DNA from: Geodermatophilaceae bacterium URHB0062
GTDB taxonomy: Bacteria > Actinomycetota > Actinomycetes > Mycobacteriales > Geodermatophilaceae
DNA length: 64,000 nucleotides
Direction: 5' to 3'
Assembly: GCA_000620185.1 (NCBI GenBank)
Contig: KK211087.1
Location: 405,373-469,372 of the forward strand
How positions within the stretch are numbered: the first letter of the stretch is position 1; every line of letters begins with the position of its first letter. Positions 33,842 through 45,427 of this stretch are shown here, piece after piece. The notes beneath the pieces are model-generated. The model saw nothing but the letters and a program-made list of their open reading frames with translations. It made no database searches and was not told where the DNA came from. The translations under genes and the position numbers were made by a program.

Positions 33842-34795
33842 GTGACGGTCGGGACCCGCAGCTCCATCTCGCCCTACGGGGTGTTCGACCGTGCTTCCTG
33901 GCGCGCGCTCGCCGAGGGGACGCGGCTGCCGCTCGACGAGGCGGAACTCCGCGAGCTGGCCAGCCTCGGTGACCGGATCGACCTCGACGAGGTCGCGACG
34001 GTCTACCTCCCGCTGGCCGAACTCCTCGGCCTGCACGTCGGCGCCAGCCGCCGCCTGTGGGCTGCGCAGAGCGAGTTCCTCGGCGACACGACGGCGAAGG
34101 TGCCCTTCGTCATCGCCGTGGCGGGCAGCGTCGCCGTCGGCAAGAGCACGACCGCCCGGCTGCTGCAGACCCTGCTCGCCGCATCCCCCGGTTCGCCGCG
34201 GGTCGACCTGGTGACCACCGACGGCTTCCTGATGCCCAACGCCGTCCTGGAGTCGCGCGGCCTCCTGGGCCGCAAGGGCTTTCCGGATTCCTACGACCGC
34301 CGGGCGCTGCTGCGGTTCCTGGCCGACGTGAAGTCGGGACGCGAGGAGGTGTTCGCGCCGGTGTACGACCACCAGTCCTACGACATCGTGCCCGGCGCCC
34401 AGCAGGCGGTCGACCGGCCGGACATCCTGATCCTCGAGGGCCTCAACGTGCTGCAGGCCGGAGGTCGCGCAGACGGCACGGCTCCCGAGGTCTTCCTCTC
34501 CGACTTCTTCGACTTCTCCGTCTACGTCGACGCCGCCGAGGCCGACATCCAGCGCTGGTACGTGGAGCGCTTCCTCGCGCTGCGGCGGACGGCCTTCCAG
34601 GACGCCACCGCCTACTTTCACCGCTTCGCGCGGCTCTCCGACGAGCAGGCCCGGGAGACGGCGCTCGGCATCTGGTCCGCCGTCAACGGGCCCAACCTGC
34701 GCAGCAACATCGCCCCGACCCGCTCCCGCGCCCGGCTGGTCCTGCAGAAGTCGGCAGACCACGCCGTCCGGCGGGTCCTCCTCCGCAAGCTCTGA
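33842..34795 (+). CDS. coaA: pantothenate kinase type I
   Basis: 317 residues, the usual length. The N-terminal [17 protein letters not shown] and the P-loop [15 protein letters not shown] are diagnostic, followed by TTDGFLMPN and [20 protein letters not shown]. It phosphorylates pantothenate, the first and regulated step of coenzyme A synthesis. It starts at GTG 33842. It appears to be monocistronic; a 224-base spacer follows. Confidence 0.97.
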   Translation: MTVGTRSSISPYGVFDRASWRALAEGTRLPLDEAELRELASLGDRIDLDEVATVYLPLAELLGLHVGASRRLWAAQSEFLGDTTAKVPFVIAVAGSVAVGKSTTARLLQTLLAASPGSPRVDLVTTDGFLMPNAVLESRGLLGRKGFPDSYDRRALLRFLADVKSGREEVFAPVYDHQSYDIVPGAQQAVDRPDILILEGLNVLQAGGRADGTAPEVFLSDFFDFSVYVDAAEADIQRWYVERFLALRRTAFQDATAYFHRFARLSDEQARETALGIWSAVNGPNLRSNIAPTRSRARLVLQKSADHAVRRVLLRKL

Positions 34796-35019
34796 CGCCT
34801 ACTCCGGGCGCCGTGTCGGCGGGAATGCCTGGCGGTAGGGGACGTCGAACCGTCGACCGCAAACGCAATGGCAGGACCTGACGACCCGTTGGGGTGATCC
34901 GGTGATCTGGCTCACCGCTCTCCGCTTCAGCGCGGGCACACACCTGCCGAACGTGTAATCGGACGAGCACGGTATGCAACTCCGCGCCTCGACCGGGATG
35001 CCGAAACGGATGGACTGCC

Positions 35020-35223
35020 ATGTGTGCCCACGTAACGCCCTGCCCCGACGCGGCCAGTAATGCGCGTGACCTCGCCGCTGTCGTCAGCAGCCACCCCGAG
35101 CAGGGGTGGAGCCTGCTGTGCAACGGCGTCGTCCTCTTCGACGACGACGGTGAACTGCTGCCCGACGGCCGCGCCGTCGCCGACCACCACACCTGGTTGA
35201 GCCCGGAGCTGGCCGCAAGCTGA
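35020..35223 (+). CDS. DUF5999 family small protein
   Basis: 67 residues. The sequence MCAHVTPCP at the start and SSHPEQGWSLLCNGVVLFDD, then ELLPDGR, match a short actinobacterial family (DUF5999) often found near regulatory genes. Two to three cysteines near the N-terminus could bind metal. The function is unknown. ATG 35020 follows a 224-base spacer that contains its promoter; the gene is convergent with dinB. Confidence 0.85.
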   Translation: MCAHVTPCPDAASNARDLAAVVSSHPEQGWSLLCNGVVLFDDDGELLPDGRAVADHHTWLSPELAAS

Positions 35224-35230
35224 GCGCCGC

Positions 35231-35830
35231 TCAGCGCCCGCCGGCCTCCCGCGCCGCCTGCTCGACCCGGTCGCGGTAGGCCCGCCACCACGCCTCGTCG
35301 CGGTCGGGCAGGTTGTCGCCGACCGCCTGGTTGCCCACCGAGCCGTCGATGAGCTCCCGCATGATGTCCGCGTGCCCGGCGTGTCGATGGGTCTCGCCGA
35401 TCACGTGCACCAGCACCCGGTGCAGGGTGACCTCCGCTCCGCCGTCCGGCCCCCACCAGGGAACGCGCCCGACGGTGTCGAGCGGCAGCTCCCGGACGGC
35501 GGCATCGGTCTGCGCCCACGCGCGCCGGTAGCCCGCCAGGACGTCCTCCCGCGACTCGTCGGCCGTCGCCCACATGTCGGCGTTGTCCTCGTCCACCTCC
35601 TCCGAGAACCACGGGTGGGCCTGGCCCACCGGCCGCCCGAACGGGACGCTGAAGTAGCCGACCTCGACGAGCGCCAGGTGCTTGACCAGCCCGAGCAGGT
35701 TGGTGCCCGTCGGCGTCAGCGGCCTGCGGACGTCGTACTCCGACAACCCCTCGATCTTGAGCAGGAGGAGATTGCGGGCTTCCTGCAGGTAGTCGGCCAG
35801 GTCGGCCGTGAAGTCGTGCGCGCCGGTCAT
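35231..35830 (-). CDS. DinB-family (DUF664) protein, intact copy
   Basis: 199 residues forming the four-helix DinB fold. The conserved TPTGTNLLGLVKHLALVEVGYF and HVIGETHRHAGHADIMRELID supply the three metal-binding His residues. In actinobacteria these proteins are thiol-dependent transferases or of unknown role. It is the second of two tandem copies on the minus strand; the other, 31 bases upstream, carries a stop codon near its start. The two differ at many positions, so the duplication is not recent. Confidence 0.9.
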   Translation of the reverse strand: MTGAHDFTADLADYLQEARNLLLLKIEGLSEYDVRRPLTPTGTNLLGLVKHLALVEVGYFSVPFGRPVGQAHPWFSEEVDEDNADMWATADESREDVLAGYRRAWAQTDAAVRELPLDTVGRVPWWGPDGGAEVTLHRVLVHVIGETHRHAGHADIMRELIDGSVGNQAVGDNLPDRDEAWWRAYRDRVEQAAREAGGR

Positions 35831-35861
35831 GGGTGGAACCCTGTCACGACCCGCCGACAGT

Positions 35862-36470
35862 TCAGGCCCCGTCCGGCCCCCGACCGCCGGCCTCCCGGGC
35901 CACCTGCTCCAGTCGATCGCGGTAGCTCGACCACCAGCCGGCGTCGACCCCCTCCGGCAGGTTGTCGTTGCCGTTGCTCAGCCCGGCCGCCCCGTCGATC
36001 AGCTCGCGGACGATGTCGGCATGCCCGGCGTGCCGATGGGTCTCCGCGATCACGTGGGTCAGGATCTGCAGCAACGTCACCGCCTGCCTCGCCGGATCCC
36101 ACCACGGCACCGAGCCGGGCGCGTCCAGCGGCAGCTCCGCGACCGTCGCATCGGTGACCGCCCACGCCCGGTGGTAGAGGGCCAGGATGTCGCCGAGCGA
36201 CTCCTCGGCCGTGGCCCACATGTCGGCGTTGAGCTCGACGTCGTCGGTCAGCCAGGGGTCCACCTCCGGCACCGGCCGGCCGAACGTGGGTCCGAAGTAG
36301 CCCATCTCGACGTAGGCCAGGTGCTTCAGCAGCCCGAGCAGATTGGTCCCGGTCGGGGTCAGGGGACGGCGGGCGTCGTACTCCCCCAGTCCCTCGAGCT
36401 TCCACACGAGGGCGTCGCGACCGTTCTGCAGCTACCGGTGGAGGTGTGCCTTGGCCCCGGCGTCAGTCAT
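35862..36470 (-). pseudogene. DinB-family (DUF664) paralogue with an amber stop at codon 13
   Basis: From ATG 36470 the minus strand reads MTDAGAKAHLHR, then TAG (36434-36432), then LQNGRDALVWKLEGLGEYD in the same frame and a complete DinB domain to 35862. The intact neighbour has Tyr at this point (ADYLQEARN), so a single TAC-to-TAG change explains it. The rest has no other defect and keeps the metal His residues. Translation could restart at GTG 36407, giving a 181-residue protein lacking part of helix 1. A sequencing error is possible. It follows gcvP by 31 bases and may share its transcript. Confidence 0.8.
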
Positions 36471-36501
36471 GTGCAAACCCTGCCACGCGGCACCGACACC
36501 C

Positions 36502-39543
<3,042 letters not shown>

Positions 39544-39609
39544 TGCTCGAACGCTACCAGCGGGCTGCTCGTCGTCCGGTGAGGACCGAGGAACCGAGAA
39601 TGTGCGCGA

Positions 39610-39640
39610 ACGGGTAGTTCTGGGGCGCAGAACTACCCGT
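39610..39640 (-). terminator. 13-bp hairpin between merR and gcvP
   Basis: ACGGGTAGTTCTG (39610-39622), loop GGGCG, exact complement 39628-39640; GCGCG/CGCGC outside extends it imperfectly. It should end the bfn-merR transcript before gcvP. It shares GTAGTTC/GAACTAC in the stem with the hairpin at 19470-19513. Confidence 0.75.
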
Positions 39641-39662
39641 CAGCGCGCAGCGTTCCGGGCTC

Positions 39663-40238
39663 TTACGCGGTGGCGGCGCGCTGACGGCGACGGCGGGACA
39701 GCTCGTCGTCCGCCGAGTGCAGCGGGCTGCCGTCGATCCGCTCGGCCGGCAGCTCGGCCAGCTCTCCGGACAGCTCCCGCAGCGCACCCGAGACGGCGAT
39801 GCCGAAGACCCCCTGGCCACCGGCCAGCAGGTCGACGACCTCCTCGGCGGAGGTGCACTCGTAGACGGTCGCGCCGTCGGAGAACAGCGTGATGTTCGCG
39901 AGGTCCTTGATGCCGCGGTTGCGCAGGTGGTCGACGGCCTTGCGGATGTTCTGCAGGGAGACGCCGGTGTCCAGCAGTCGCTTGACCACCTTCAGCACGA
40001 GGATGTCGCGGAAGGAGTACAGGCGCTGCGTGCCCGAGCCGGTGGCGGTGCGCACCGACGGCGCCACCAGGCCGGTACGGGCCCAGTAGTCGAGCTGGCG
40101 GTAGGTGATGCCCGCAGCAGCGCACGCGGTCGGGCCACGGTAACCGACCAGGTCGGTGTCGACCTCGTCATAGGCGGGGGCTCCGACAGCGGCGTCGCTG
40201 AAGAGCTGACCCTGGGAGCCGTCGCTCTGGTCGCTCAC
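39663..40238 (-). CDS. MerR-family transcriptional regulator (Rv1830-like)
   Basis: 191 residues. The N-terminal MerR winged helix starts at VGYRGPTACAAAGITYRQLDYWARTGLV and continues SGTQRLYSFRDILVLKVVKRLLDTG. The C-terminal part (DLANITLFSDGATVYECTSAEEVVDLL) is that of the actinobacterial Rv1830 type, with no metal-binding cysteines. GTG 40238 removes an upstream extension without family sequence. Its place between the bifunctional nuclease and gcvP is conserved, which suggests control of growth or glycine metabolism. Confidence 0.92.
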   Translation of the reverse strand: MSDQSDGSQGQLFSDAAVGAPAYDEVDTDLVGYRGPTACAAAGITYRQLDYWARTGLVAPSVRTATGSGTQRLYSFRDILVLKVVKRLLDTGVSLQNIRKAVDHLRNRGIKDLANITLFSDGATVYECTSAEEVVDLLAGGQGVFGIAVSGALRELSGELAELPAERIDGSPLHSADDELSRRRRQRAATA

Positions 40239-40480
40239 GTCCAGCGTCCTCCTCCGGTCCCGCAGCGCCTGCGCGGCGGGTAGACGGCTTCGCACCCGGT
40301 TGGGCCCTGGCACCTCATGGGCATTGCACCCACTGACCTCAGGTGTCACACCGTTGTTGTTCGCCGACCGTAAGCCGGGGCAGGGGGCGGGTCAACTGAG
40401 CGGGGCGGCGTGTCGCCAGGCTCATCATTTCGAGTGGAGGTTCACACCGTCCGTGCCGATGACACCAGACGGGCCACTTC

Positions 40481-40972
40481 TCAGGCAGGTCCTCCCCCGG
40501 ACCCCGAGCCGGCGCCGAAGTCCTCCGGGGAGATCTGGTCGAGGAACTCGCGGAACTTCTCGACCTCGTCCTCCTGCTCGTCGGGGATCTCGATCCCGAC
40601 CTCGTCGAGGAGCTCCTCCGCGCCGAAGATCGGCGCGCCCGTGCGCACGGCGAGTGCGACGGCGTCGGACGGGCGTGCGCTGACCACGCGCTCGTCGCCG
40701 AAGACGAGCTCGGCGATGTAGATGCCGTCGCGCATCTCGGTGATGTTGACCGCCTCGAGGGTGGCGCCGAGCGCCCGGACGACCTCACGGAGCAGGTCGT
40801 GGGTCATGGGCCGCGCCGGGCGGACGCCCTGCTGCTCGAAGGCGATGGCCGCCGCCTCCACGGCTCCGATCCAGATGGGGAGATACCGCTCGCCCTGCGT
40901 CTCCTTGAGCAGCAGGATCGGCTGGTTGCCGGGCAGCTCGACCCGGACGCCGACGACTCGAAGCTCCTGCAC
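40481..40972 (-). CDS. bifunctional nuclease family protein (DUF151, Rv1829-like)
   Basis: 163 residues. It starts MQELRVVGVRVELPGNQPILLLKE and continues RYLPIWIGAVEAAAIAFEQQG, the DUF151 core; SARPSDAVALAVR is also conserved. An acidic C-terminal tail follows, with a Gly/Ser ending. Plant homologues degrade RNA and DNA; the bacterial role is not settled. It sits between two merR genes, an order conserved with mycobacteria. Confidence 0.94.
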   Translation of the reverse strand: MQELRVVGVRVELPGNQPILLLKETQGERYLPIWIGAVEAAAIAFEQQGVRPARPMTHDLLREVVRALGATLEAVNITEMRDGIYIAELVFGDERVVSARPSDAVALAVRTGAPIFGAEELLDEVGIEIPDEQEDEVEKFREFLDQISPEDFGAGSGSGGGPA

Positions 40973-41093
40973 GGTGCGGCTCCCTCACGTGCGGCCCGGG
41001 GATGCGGGCGGATCGGTCTGGTCTGGCGGGCGGGTCAGGCGATCCGGCTCTGCTTGCGGGTCCCTCTACGAACCCCCTCACGGTACGCCGGAG

Positions 41094-41840
41094 TCAGGGG
41101 CGCAGGAGGTCCCGGAGTCTCGACTCCAGCAGCGCCGTGTGCAGCTGCGCGGACAGTGCCGCGAGCTCCTGGAGCTTCTCGGTCGCGCGGGTTCGCGCCT
41201 CCTCCGAGCGCGCGCGAAGCACCGGTGCGACGAGCTGTTCGATCAGCCCCGCTTCCCGCTCGGCCCCCGTGCGGTAGGCCCGCAGGTGCCGCGGCTCGAT
41301 GCCGTGCCGGGCCAGACCCGCGGCAGCCCGGGCGATCGGCAGGTCGGACGCGGGATGCCGCCCGTCGGCGTCGGTGGACAGCAGCCCGAACTGCACGCAG
41401 TCGGCCAGCTGCCCGGGCTCCAGCCCGGCCGCGCGAGCGAACTGCTCGGGAGTCAGCGGGGGTGTCGCGGTCCGCTCGCCGTCCTCGGGCACCTCGGCCA
41501 CCGGCGTCGCCGTCCCGGGAACCCCGGCCCCAGCGGGCAGCGGCTCCCCGCGGTCGAGGGCGTCCAGGTGGTCCTTGATCACGCGCAGCGGCAGGTAGTG
41601 GTCGCGCTGCGCCGTCAGCACGTAGCGCAGCCTCGTGACATCGGCCCGCGAGAACTTCCGGTAGCCCGAGGGCGTGCGCTGCGGGTGGACGAGGTCCTCG
41701 GACTCCAGGTAGCGGATCTTGCTGATCGTGACGTCGGGGAAGTCGTCGCGCAGCAGGGCCAGCACCTCGCCGATGGTGTGTCTCGGCGCGCGCTGGTCCT
41801 CGGCGTCCCCGAGCGCCCTCTCGCGCTCGGGCACGGTCAC
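41094..41840 (-). CDS. ftsR: MerR-family regulator, FtsR/Rv1828-like
   Basis: 248 residues. The winged helix reads HTIGEVLALLRDDFPDVTISKIRYLESEDLVHPQRTPSGYRKF, typical of the FtsR (C. glutamicum) and Rv1828 group, which lacks metal-binding Cys. A long helical effector domain follows (GLEPGQLADCVQFGLL). FtsR activates ftsZ in C. glutamicum, so a link to cell division is likely here too. GTG 41840 follows a G-rich ribosome site. It lies directly downstream of garA. Confidence 0.92.
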   Translation of the reverse strand: MTVPERERALGDAEDQRAPRHTIGEVLALLRDDFPDVTISKIRYLESEDLVHPQRTPSGYRKFSRADVTRLRYVLTAQRDHYLPLRVIKDHLDALDRGEPLPAGAGVPGTATPVAEVPEDGERTATPPLTPEQFARAAGLEPGQLADCVQFGLLSTDADGRHPASDLPIARAAAGLARHGIEPRHLRAYRTGAEREAGLIEQLVAPVLRARSEEARTRATEKLQELAALSAQLHTALLESRLRDLLRP

Positions 41841-41916
41841 GCCCCCTTCGTTCCGAACTGCCGACGGTGCGCGGGCTGCCGCGCGGATCTCCTGCTGGAG
41901 CGGGCCGGCGTCGCCA

Positions 41917-42435
41917 CTAGCGAGTGGCCGGCTCGCCGGTGCGGGGGCCGGTGAGGTAGACGAGGCGGAACTTGCCGATCTGCACCTCGTCGCCGCCGGC
42001 GAGCGTGGCGACGTCGACCGGCTCGCGGTTGACGTAGGTGCCGTTGAGGCTGCCGACGTCGTGGACGGAGAAGCCGCCGCCCTCGCGGTGGAACTCCACG
42101 TGCCGACGGCTGACCGTCACGTCGTCGAGGAAGATGTCGCTGTCGGGGTGCCGGCCGGCCGTCGTGACGTCCTGGTCGAGCAGGAACCGGCTGCCGGCGT
42201 TGGGGCCGCGCTTCACCACGAGCAGGGCGGAACCGGCCGGCAGCGACTCGACGGCACCCGCGTGGGCGTCGGCCGCCGACTCGGTGATCTCCGGCTGCTC
42301 GCTGGAGTCCTCACCGCCGACCTTGGGGATGACGCTCGTCGACTCGCCGACCCGCTCCTGGGAGAGGGCCGAACCGCACTGCGCGCAGAAGCGACTGCCC
42401 TCGGGGTTCTCGTGGCCACATCGAGTGCAGTGCAC
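41917..42435 (-). CDS. garA: GarA-like FHA protein with an N-terminal zinc ribbon
   Basis: 172 residues. A zinc ribbon (Cys3, Cys6, Cys17, Cys20 in HCTRCGHENPEGSRFCAQCG) is followed by GESTSVIPKV, the equivalent of the ETTSVF motif phosphorylated by PknB/PknG in mycobacterial GarA, with Thr33 as the likely site. The FHA domain (about 70-160) has AGRHPDSD, VSRRHVEF and SLNGTYVN. Unphosphorylated GarA binds and regulates 2-oxoglutarate dehydrogenase and glutamate enzymes. The zinc ribbon is not present in M. tuberculosis GarA. A GGAGGAGA site precedes the ATG. Confidence 0.94.
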   Translation of the reverse strand: MHCTRCGHENPEGSRFCAQCGSALSQERVGESTSVIPKVGGEDSSEQPEITESAADAHAGAVESLPAGSALLVVKRGPNAGSRFLLDQDVTTAGRHPDSDIFLDDVTVSRRHVEFHREGGGFSVHDVGSLNGTYVNREPVDVATLAGGDEVQIGKFRLVYLTGPRTGEPATR

Positions 42436-42699
42436 GTTGCGTCTCCTCCGGTGCGGTGGCCCGCCGTGGGCCTCGAACGGGCCGCGGGCGGCCGGCGGGC
42501 GACGGACCGGGTGGCCCGTCGCAGGTCGGCCGTCGCGGCTGGCGCGGCGGACCGTGGGTCATGGAACCAGCCGGTCGGCCCAAGGGTCAACCGGACGGTC
42601 AGGGTCAGGATCGTCGCCGCCCCGGCAGCTCACCGTGGTGCCGACGTCCTCGGGAGATCATAGTGATCGGCGCCGGGAAGCATCCCGCCGACGGTCCGG

Positions 42700-43104
42700 T
42701 CAGGACGCGTCGACGAGGGCCTGGTATGCGTCGGCGTCGAGGAGCTGGCCGACCGGATCGCCGCCCTCCCCGGGAACGCTGATGTCGACCAGCCAGCCCT
42801 CCCCGTAGGGGTCGGCGTTGATGGTCTCGGGGGCGTCGGCGAGCCGCTCGTTGACCGCGGCCACCACGCCCGCGACCGGCGCGTAGACGTCCGACACCGA
42901 CTTGGTGGACTCCACCTCACCGATCGGGGTGCCGGGCCCGACCTCGTCACCGACCTCCGGCAGCTGGACGAACACGATGTCCCCCAGGGCGTCCTGGGCG
43001 TGGTCGGTGATCCCCACCCGCACGACGGTGGAGGTGCCGTCGGTGCCCTGGACCAGCGCCCACTCGTGCTGGTCGGTGTAGCGGCGGTCGTCGGGTGTCG
43101 ACAT
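42700..43104 (-). CDS. gcvH: glycine cleavage system H protein
   Basis: 134 residues from ATG 43104. The lipoyl-lysine is in GEVESTKSVSDVYAPVAG, the standard site, and the start RRYTDQHEWALV is diagnostic. It carries the aminomethyl group between GcvP, GcvT and lipoamide dehydrogenase. It lies upstream of garA, in a conserved order; a 264-base spacer separates the two and includes GATCATAGTGATC, a small palindrome near 42655. Confidence 0.97.
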   Translation of the reverse strand: MSTPDDRRYTDQHEWALVQGTDGTSTVVRVGITDHAQDALGDIVFVQLPEVGDEVGPGTPIGEVESTKSVSDVYAPVAGVVAAVNERLADAPETINADPYGEGWLVDISVPGEGGDPVGQLLDADAYQALVDAS

Positions 43105-43200
43105 GTGGTGGGTCTCCATGGGTCGAGGGTGCGGGGTGCGGCCTCGGTGCAGGGTCCCGCCCCGAGCGGAGCGAGGGGTGGGGGGCACCGAGGTCCTTTC

Positions 43201-44157
43201 TCAGTTGCCGGTCTTGGGCGAAGCGTATTGAGGCGTGTCGAGCGGCCGCAACGCGTCCACGACGATGTCGGGCGCCTGCACGATGTCGACCGACCCCCCG
43301 CGGTTGCCGATGTGCTGGACCACTCCCCCGGGGATGTTCAGCGCGGTTTCCATGTCCTGCGGCGAGCCGATCACGAGCACCTCGTAGGGCGCGCTGATCG
43401 GATGCCCGTCGATCATGAGGTCCCCCGGCTGCCCGGTGACCGCGGTGGAGACCCCCACGCGGACGTCGTCGATCTGCATCGTCTCCGCGCCGGCGCCCCG
43501 CAGTTCCTGCACGGCGTCCAGCAGATCGGCGACGCGGACGGCCTGGTCGGGGTCGTGGATGGTCATCCGCAGCCCGGCGCCCTGCGCGGCGATGGTGCCG
43601 TTGAGGATGCCGATCGCCTCCGTGCGACGGCGTGCCTCCTCCACCGCGGCCGCGGTCTGGCTGTCGGAACTGCTCAGCTCCTGCAACGCGGAGCGCTGGT
43701 CGGCCAGCTGCTGGCGCAGGCGCTCCTCCCGGGCGTTGAGGTCGTCGAGGATGCGCACGAGATCCTCCTCGCGCGCGCCGGCGTACTGGGTGTCGTCGCC
43801 GACCGAGCGCACCTGGACGGCAAAGGCGAAGCCCAGCAGCAGGGTCAGGACGCCGATCAGCGCTGCGGCGAGGCGGTCGCTGCGGCGGCCTCGACCGGAC
43901 GACCCGGTGCCGCCCGGCGCGGCCTCGTCCGGCGCGACCTCGTCCGTCCCGGCGACGCCCTCGGGCGCCGCGGCCGGTTCCGCGGGGGTCTCGACAGGCA
44001 CGGCCGCCTCGGAAGGGGCCTCGGGAACCCCGGCCGGCTGCCCGGGAGCGGCCGCGTCCTCCGACGGCCCGGGCGCCGCGCCGTCCGGCTGCTCGGGAGC
44101 AGCAGAGTCGGCGGGCTCCGGGGGGACGCCGTCGTCCGGCCGCGGGCTGTCGCTCAT
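43201..44157 (-). CDS. DUF881 family membrane protein (Rv1825-like)
   Basis: 318 residues. An unusual 100-residue Pro/Glu/Ala-rich cytoplasmic part precedes one membrane helix (LAAALIGVLTLLLGFAFAVQV), then a coiled-coil segment (LNAREERLRQQLADQRSALQEL) and the DUF881 domain. The topology resembles divisome or wall-associated proteins; the function is not known. It overlaps the small basic protein gene by ATGA and forms a triplet with the other DUF881 gene. Confidence 0.9.
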   Translation of the reverse strand: MSDSPRPDDGVPPEPADSAAPEQPDGAAPGPSEDAAAPGQPAGVPEAPSEAAVPVETPAEPAAAPEGVAGTDEVAPDEAAPGGTGSSGRGRRSDRLAAALIGVLTLLLGFAFAVQVRSVGDDTQYAGAREEDLVRILDDLNAREERLRQQLADQRSALQELSSSDSQTAAAVEEARRRTEAIGILNGTIAAQGAGLRMTIHDPDQAVRVADLLDAVQELRGAGAETMQIDDVRVGVSTAVTGQPGDLMIDGHPISAPYEVLVIGSPQDMETALNIPGGVVQHIGNRGGSVDIVQAPDIVVDALRPLDTPQYASPKTGN

Positions 44158-44486
44158 GCGCGGAAGACGTGCCGCCGGATGGCGGCCGCGTTGCCGAAGA
44201 TGCGGATACCGAGGACGACGACCACCGCGGTGGACAACTGGGCGCCGACGCCGAGCTGGTCGCCCAGGAAGACGATCAGCGCCGCGACGACGACGTTCGA
44301 CACGAACGAGATGACGAACACCTTGGCGTCGAAGATCCCGTCCAGGCGGGCGCGCAGGCCGCCGAAGACGGCGTCCAGGGCGGCCACCACGGCGATCGGC
44401 AGGTACGGCTGGAGAACCAGCGGCACCGTCGGGTCGAGGAAGAGTCCCAGCAGGACGCCGGCCGCGAGGCCGATGATCGGGATCAC
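44154..44486 (-). CDS. small basic family membrane protein (DUF1290, Rv1824-like)
   Basis: 110 residues with three membrane helices: IIGLAAGVLLGLFLDPTVP, a central YLPIAVVAALDAVFGGLRARLDG segment and VVVAALIVFLGDQLGVG. The family is conserved in Gram-positive bacteria, normally between DUF881 genes, with unknown function. GTG 44486 begins two bases after the stop of the upstream DUF881 gene, and its own stop overlaps the next start. Confidence 0.93.
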   Translation of the reverse strand: MIPIIGLAAGVLLGLFLDPTVPLVLQPYLPIAVVAALDAVFGGLRARLDGIFDAKVFVISFVSNVVVAALIVFLGDQLGVGAQLSTAVVVVLGIRIFGNAAAIRRHVFRA

Positions 44487-44488
44487 GC

Positions 44489-45427
44489 TCAGCCCCCCGG
44501 TGTCTCGGAGGCCGGCGCGGACTTCTCCTGGCTCTCCGCGCGGGCGACCCGGAGTTCGGGAGTGCTGGCGGCTGGCAGGGACAGGTGGTCCTCCTGGGCG
44601 AAGTCGAAGCGCATGTCGAACGTCACGGCGACGGAGGCCAGTGCGCTGACCTCCGGAATGGCGAGGAAGCGGCTGGAGAGGGTGTCGGGGTCGCCGATCG
44701 CGCTGATCTCGTAGGGGTTCGTGACCGGCCGGAAGTCCACGAGCACGGCCTCGCCGGCGAACCGGATCGCGCTGGTCGGCCCCAGCCGCTGACCGTTGAT
44801 GCTGACCGCCTCCGCCCCGGCAGCCCACAAGGCGTTGACGACCAGCTGCAGATCGCCGTCCCGGACCCGTCCGCCGGCAGCCTCCTCGGAGGTCTCCCCC
44901 ACGGGGTCCTGGTCGGCCGAGGACTTGGCGTTGGCCAGGGTCACCAGCAGGCCCGGTCCGGTCACCGGCACGGCGGCCGCCGCCTGTTCCGCGCGGGCCA
45001 GGTCGTCGAGGGCCTCCTGGCCTACGGTGCTGGCGGTCAGCAGCTTCTCCCGGGTGGCACCCACCTTCGAGCGGAGCTGCTCGAGCTGGGTGGCCATGTC
45101 GTCGCTGACCCCGGAGGCCCGCTTGATGTCGTGGACGAGCGCGTTGCGGATCTGGTCCCTGCCCTCCGACTTGGTGACCGCCTGGTCGTAGGTCACGGCC
45201 ACCAGCAGGCCCGCGATCACCATGACCAGGGCCACGAGGAGCTGCCCCCGCCGGCGCCTTCCCGCTCGGCGGGCGACCTCGTCCCCGGTCCCCTCCTTCA
45301 CCTCCGCGCGGGCCGCGTGGCGGCGCGCGGCCTGGGCGTAGGCGGGGTCGAGCGTCTCGGCCAGGACGTCGTCGAGCAGGGAGGCGCCCATGGACCGTGG
45401 ACCACCACCCCGCAGGGTCGAGGTCAC
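44489..45427 (-). CDS. DUF881 family membrane protein (Rv1823-like)
   Basis: 312 residues from GTG 45427, which overlaps the pgsA stop (GTGA). One membrane helix (LLVALVMVIAGLLVAVTYD) follows a basic cytoplasmic N-terminus, then a coiled coil (DMATQLEQLRSKVGATREKL) and the DUF881 domain with GDLQLVVNALWAAGAEAVSINGQRL. It is the first of the DUF881 - small basic - DUF881 triplet. Confidence 0.92.
   Translation of the reverse strand: MTSTLRGGGPRSMGASLLDDVLAETLDPAYAQAARRHAARAEVKEGTGDEVARRAGRRRRGQLLVALVMVIAGLLVAVTYDQAVTKSEGRDQIRNALVHDIKRASGVSDDMATQLEQLRSKVGATREKLLTASTVGQEALDDLARAEQAAAAVPVTGPGLLVTLANAKSSADQDPVGETSEEAAGGRVRDGDLQLVVNALWAAGAEAVSINGQRLGPTSAIRFAGEAVLVDFRPVTNPYEISAIGDPDTLSSRFLAIPEVSALASVAVTFDMRFDFAQEDHLSLPAASTPELRVARAESQEKSAPASETPGG

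Noticed and set aside
39544-39609. Possible glycine riboswitch before gcvP
   Set aside because: Only 66 bases are available and no tandem aptamer pattern is visible.
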